A DNA stretch of 5,612 nucleotides from contig DAOVHJ010000180.1 in the NCBI GenBank assembly GCA_030671945.1, forward strand, positions 1-5,612. Reading direction: 5' to 3'. The translations under genes and the position numbers were made by a program. The notes below the pieces were generated by a model. That model searched no databases and was not told the origin of the DNA. It saw nothing but the letters and a program-made list of their open reading frames with translations. Shown here in pieces: positions 5,316-5,612 of this stretch; the stretch's first letter is position 1; each line of letters opens with the position of its first letter. This DNA is from Candidatus Heimdallarchaeota archaeon (GTDB lineage Archaea; Asgardarchaeota; Heimdallarchaeia; JABLTI01).

Positions 5316-5612
5316 TATAATCACCATAACCCTTCTTCACTAGAAACTTGCCATTATCATAAACGAGTTTACCTCTTACTATTGTCTTCTCTATTTTCCC
5401 TTGTATGTTCATTCCATCAAAAACTGTAATTTTAGATTTTGTGTACATATCCTCATTTTTCAAAGTATATTCCTTTTGCATATCAATGATTACAAGATCC
5501 GCTTCTGCACCAATTTGGATTTCTCCTTTTCGTGGATACAAACCGAATCTCTTTGCTGGAGTAATAGATATAGCTTCAACAAGTCTGTTTAGTGATAATC
5601 TCTTCTTATTAA
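5287..5612 (-). CDS. Dihydroorotase/allantoinase/hydantoinase-type amidohydrolase, C-terminal part
   Basis: The minus frame is open from the right edge to a TAA at 5289-5287, giving 107 visible residues of a larger protein whose start and metal-binding core lie outside the window. The visible part holds the hallmark end of cyclic amidohydrolases: LVEAISITPAKRFGLYPRKG, then EIQIGAEADLVIID, then a beta-sandwich segment VFDGMNIQGKIEKTIVRGKL followed by VYDNGKF. These are the residues that close the small beta domain in dihydroorotase, allantoinase and dihydropyrimidinase relatives, which hydrolyse cyclic amide rings using two metals. The SKITVFDGM segment where dihydroorotases and allantoinases often have 'TPFEGM' does not settle the substrate. 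The protein continues well upstream of TTG 5541; that codon is Leu in LYPRKG, not a start. Its last codons overlap the racemase gene by 29 bp on the opposite strand. Confidence 0.85.
   Translation of the reverse strand, partial: NKKRLSLNRLVEAISITPAKRFGLYPRKGEIQIGAEADLVIIDMQKEYTLKNEDMYTKSKITVFDGMNIQGKIEKTIVRGKLVYDNGKFLVKKGYGDYITPNSDCIS

Noticed and set aside
5401..5592. 63-aa + strand frame at the right edge
   Set aside because: It lies antisense to the amidohydrolase C-terminus, whose motifs are clear.

Overview
The window is AT-rich and densely coded. It most likely comes from an archaeon, and an Asgard (Promethearchaeota-type) lineage is my best guess. Four things point that way: TATA-box-like TTTATATA upstream of a gene, Shine-Dalgarno (SD) sequences combined with frequent GTG/TTG starts, a secreted LVIVD-type propeller with a C-terminal membrane anchor and basic tail, and many N-X-S/T sequons. 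The assignment is an inference from style; no rRNA or other phylogenetic marker is present.

Left part (1-1442): a possible C-terminal gene tail enters from the left edge on the + strand and ends at 106. It converges on a complete minus-strand gene (134-1219) for an exported, membrane-anchored seven-bladed beta-propeller of LVIVD repeats. A 223-bp divergent intergenic region (1220-1442) follows. It carries a perfect 20-bp palindrome (1333-1352) and an archaeal-type TATA element (about 1390-1397) for the next gene pair.

Centre (1443-3255): two tandem, clearly paralogous small proteins (104 and 100 aa) have the hallmarks of the uncharacterised TIGR04076 family, with three shared cysteines and a CPDGIRPV signature. 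They run + strand from a TTG and a GTG start. A convergent minus-strand gene (2098-3132) ends 4 bp from the second paralogue. It encodes a 344-aa protein with a likely N-terminal winged helix and an unrecognised remainder. Its start faces the next operon across about 120 bp.

Right part (3256-5612): a PLP-dependent group II amino-acid decarboxylase and an Asp/Glu/hydantoin-racemase-family protein are joined by an ATGA overlap with a good SD, so they are almost certainly translationally coupled. The racemase overlaps tail-to-tail by 29 bp with the C-terminal part of a dihydroorotase/allantoinase/hydantoinase-type amidohydrolase, which reads in from the right edge on the minus strand.

Taken together, the right half looks like an amino-acid or cyclic-amide (hydantoin/allantoin) metabolism neighbourhood, with the divergent winged-helix gene as a candidate local regulator. 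Substrates cannot be read from the sequence. No RNA genes, insertion sequences, CRISPR arrays or convincing terminators were seen, and no gene-free stretch exceeds 300 bases.
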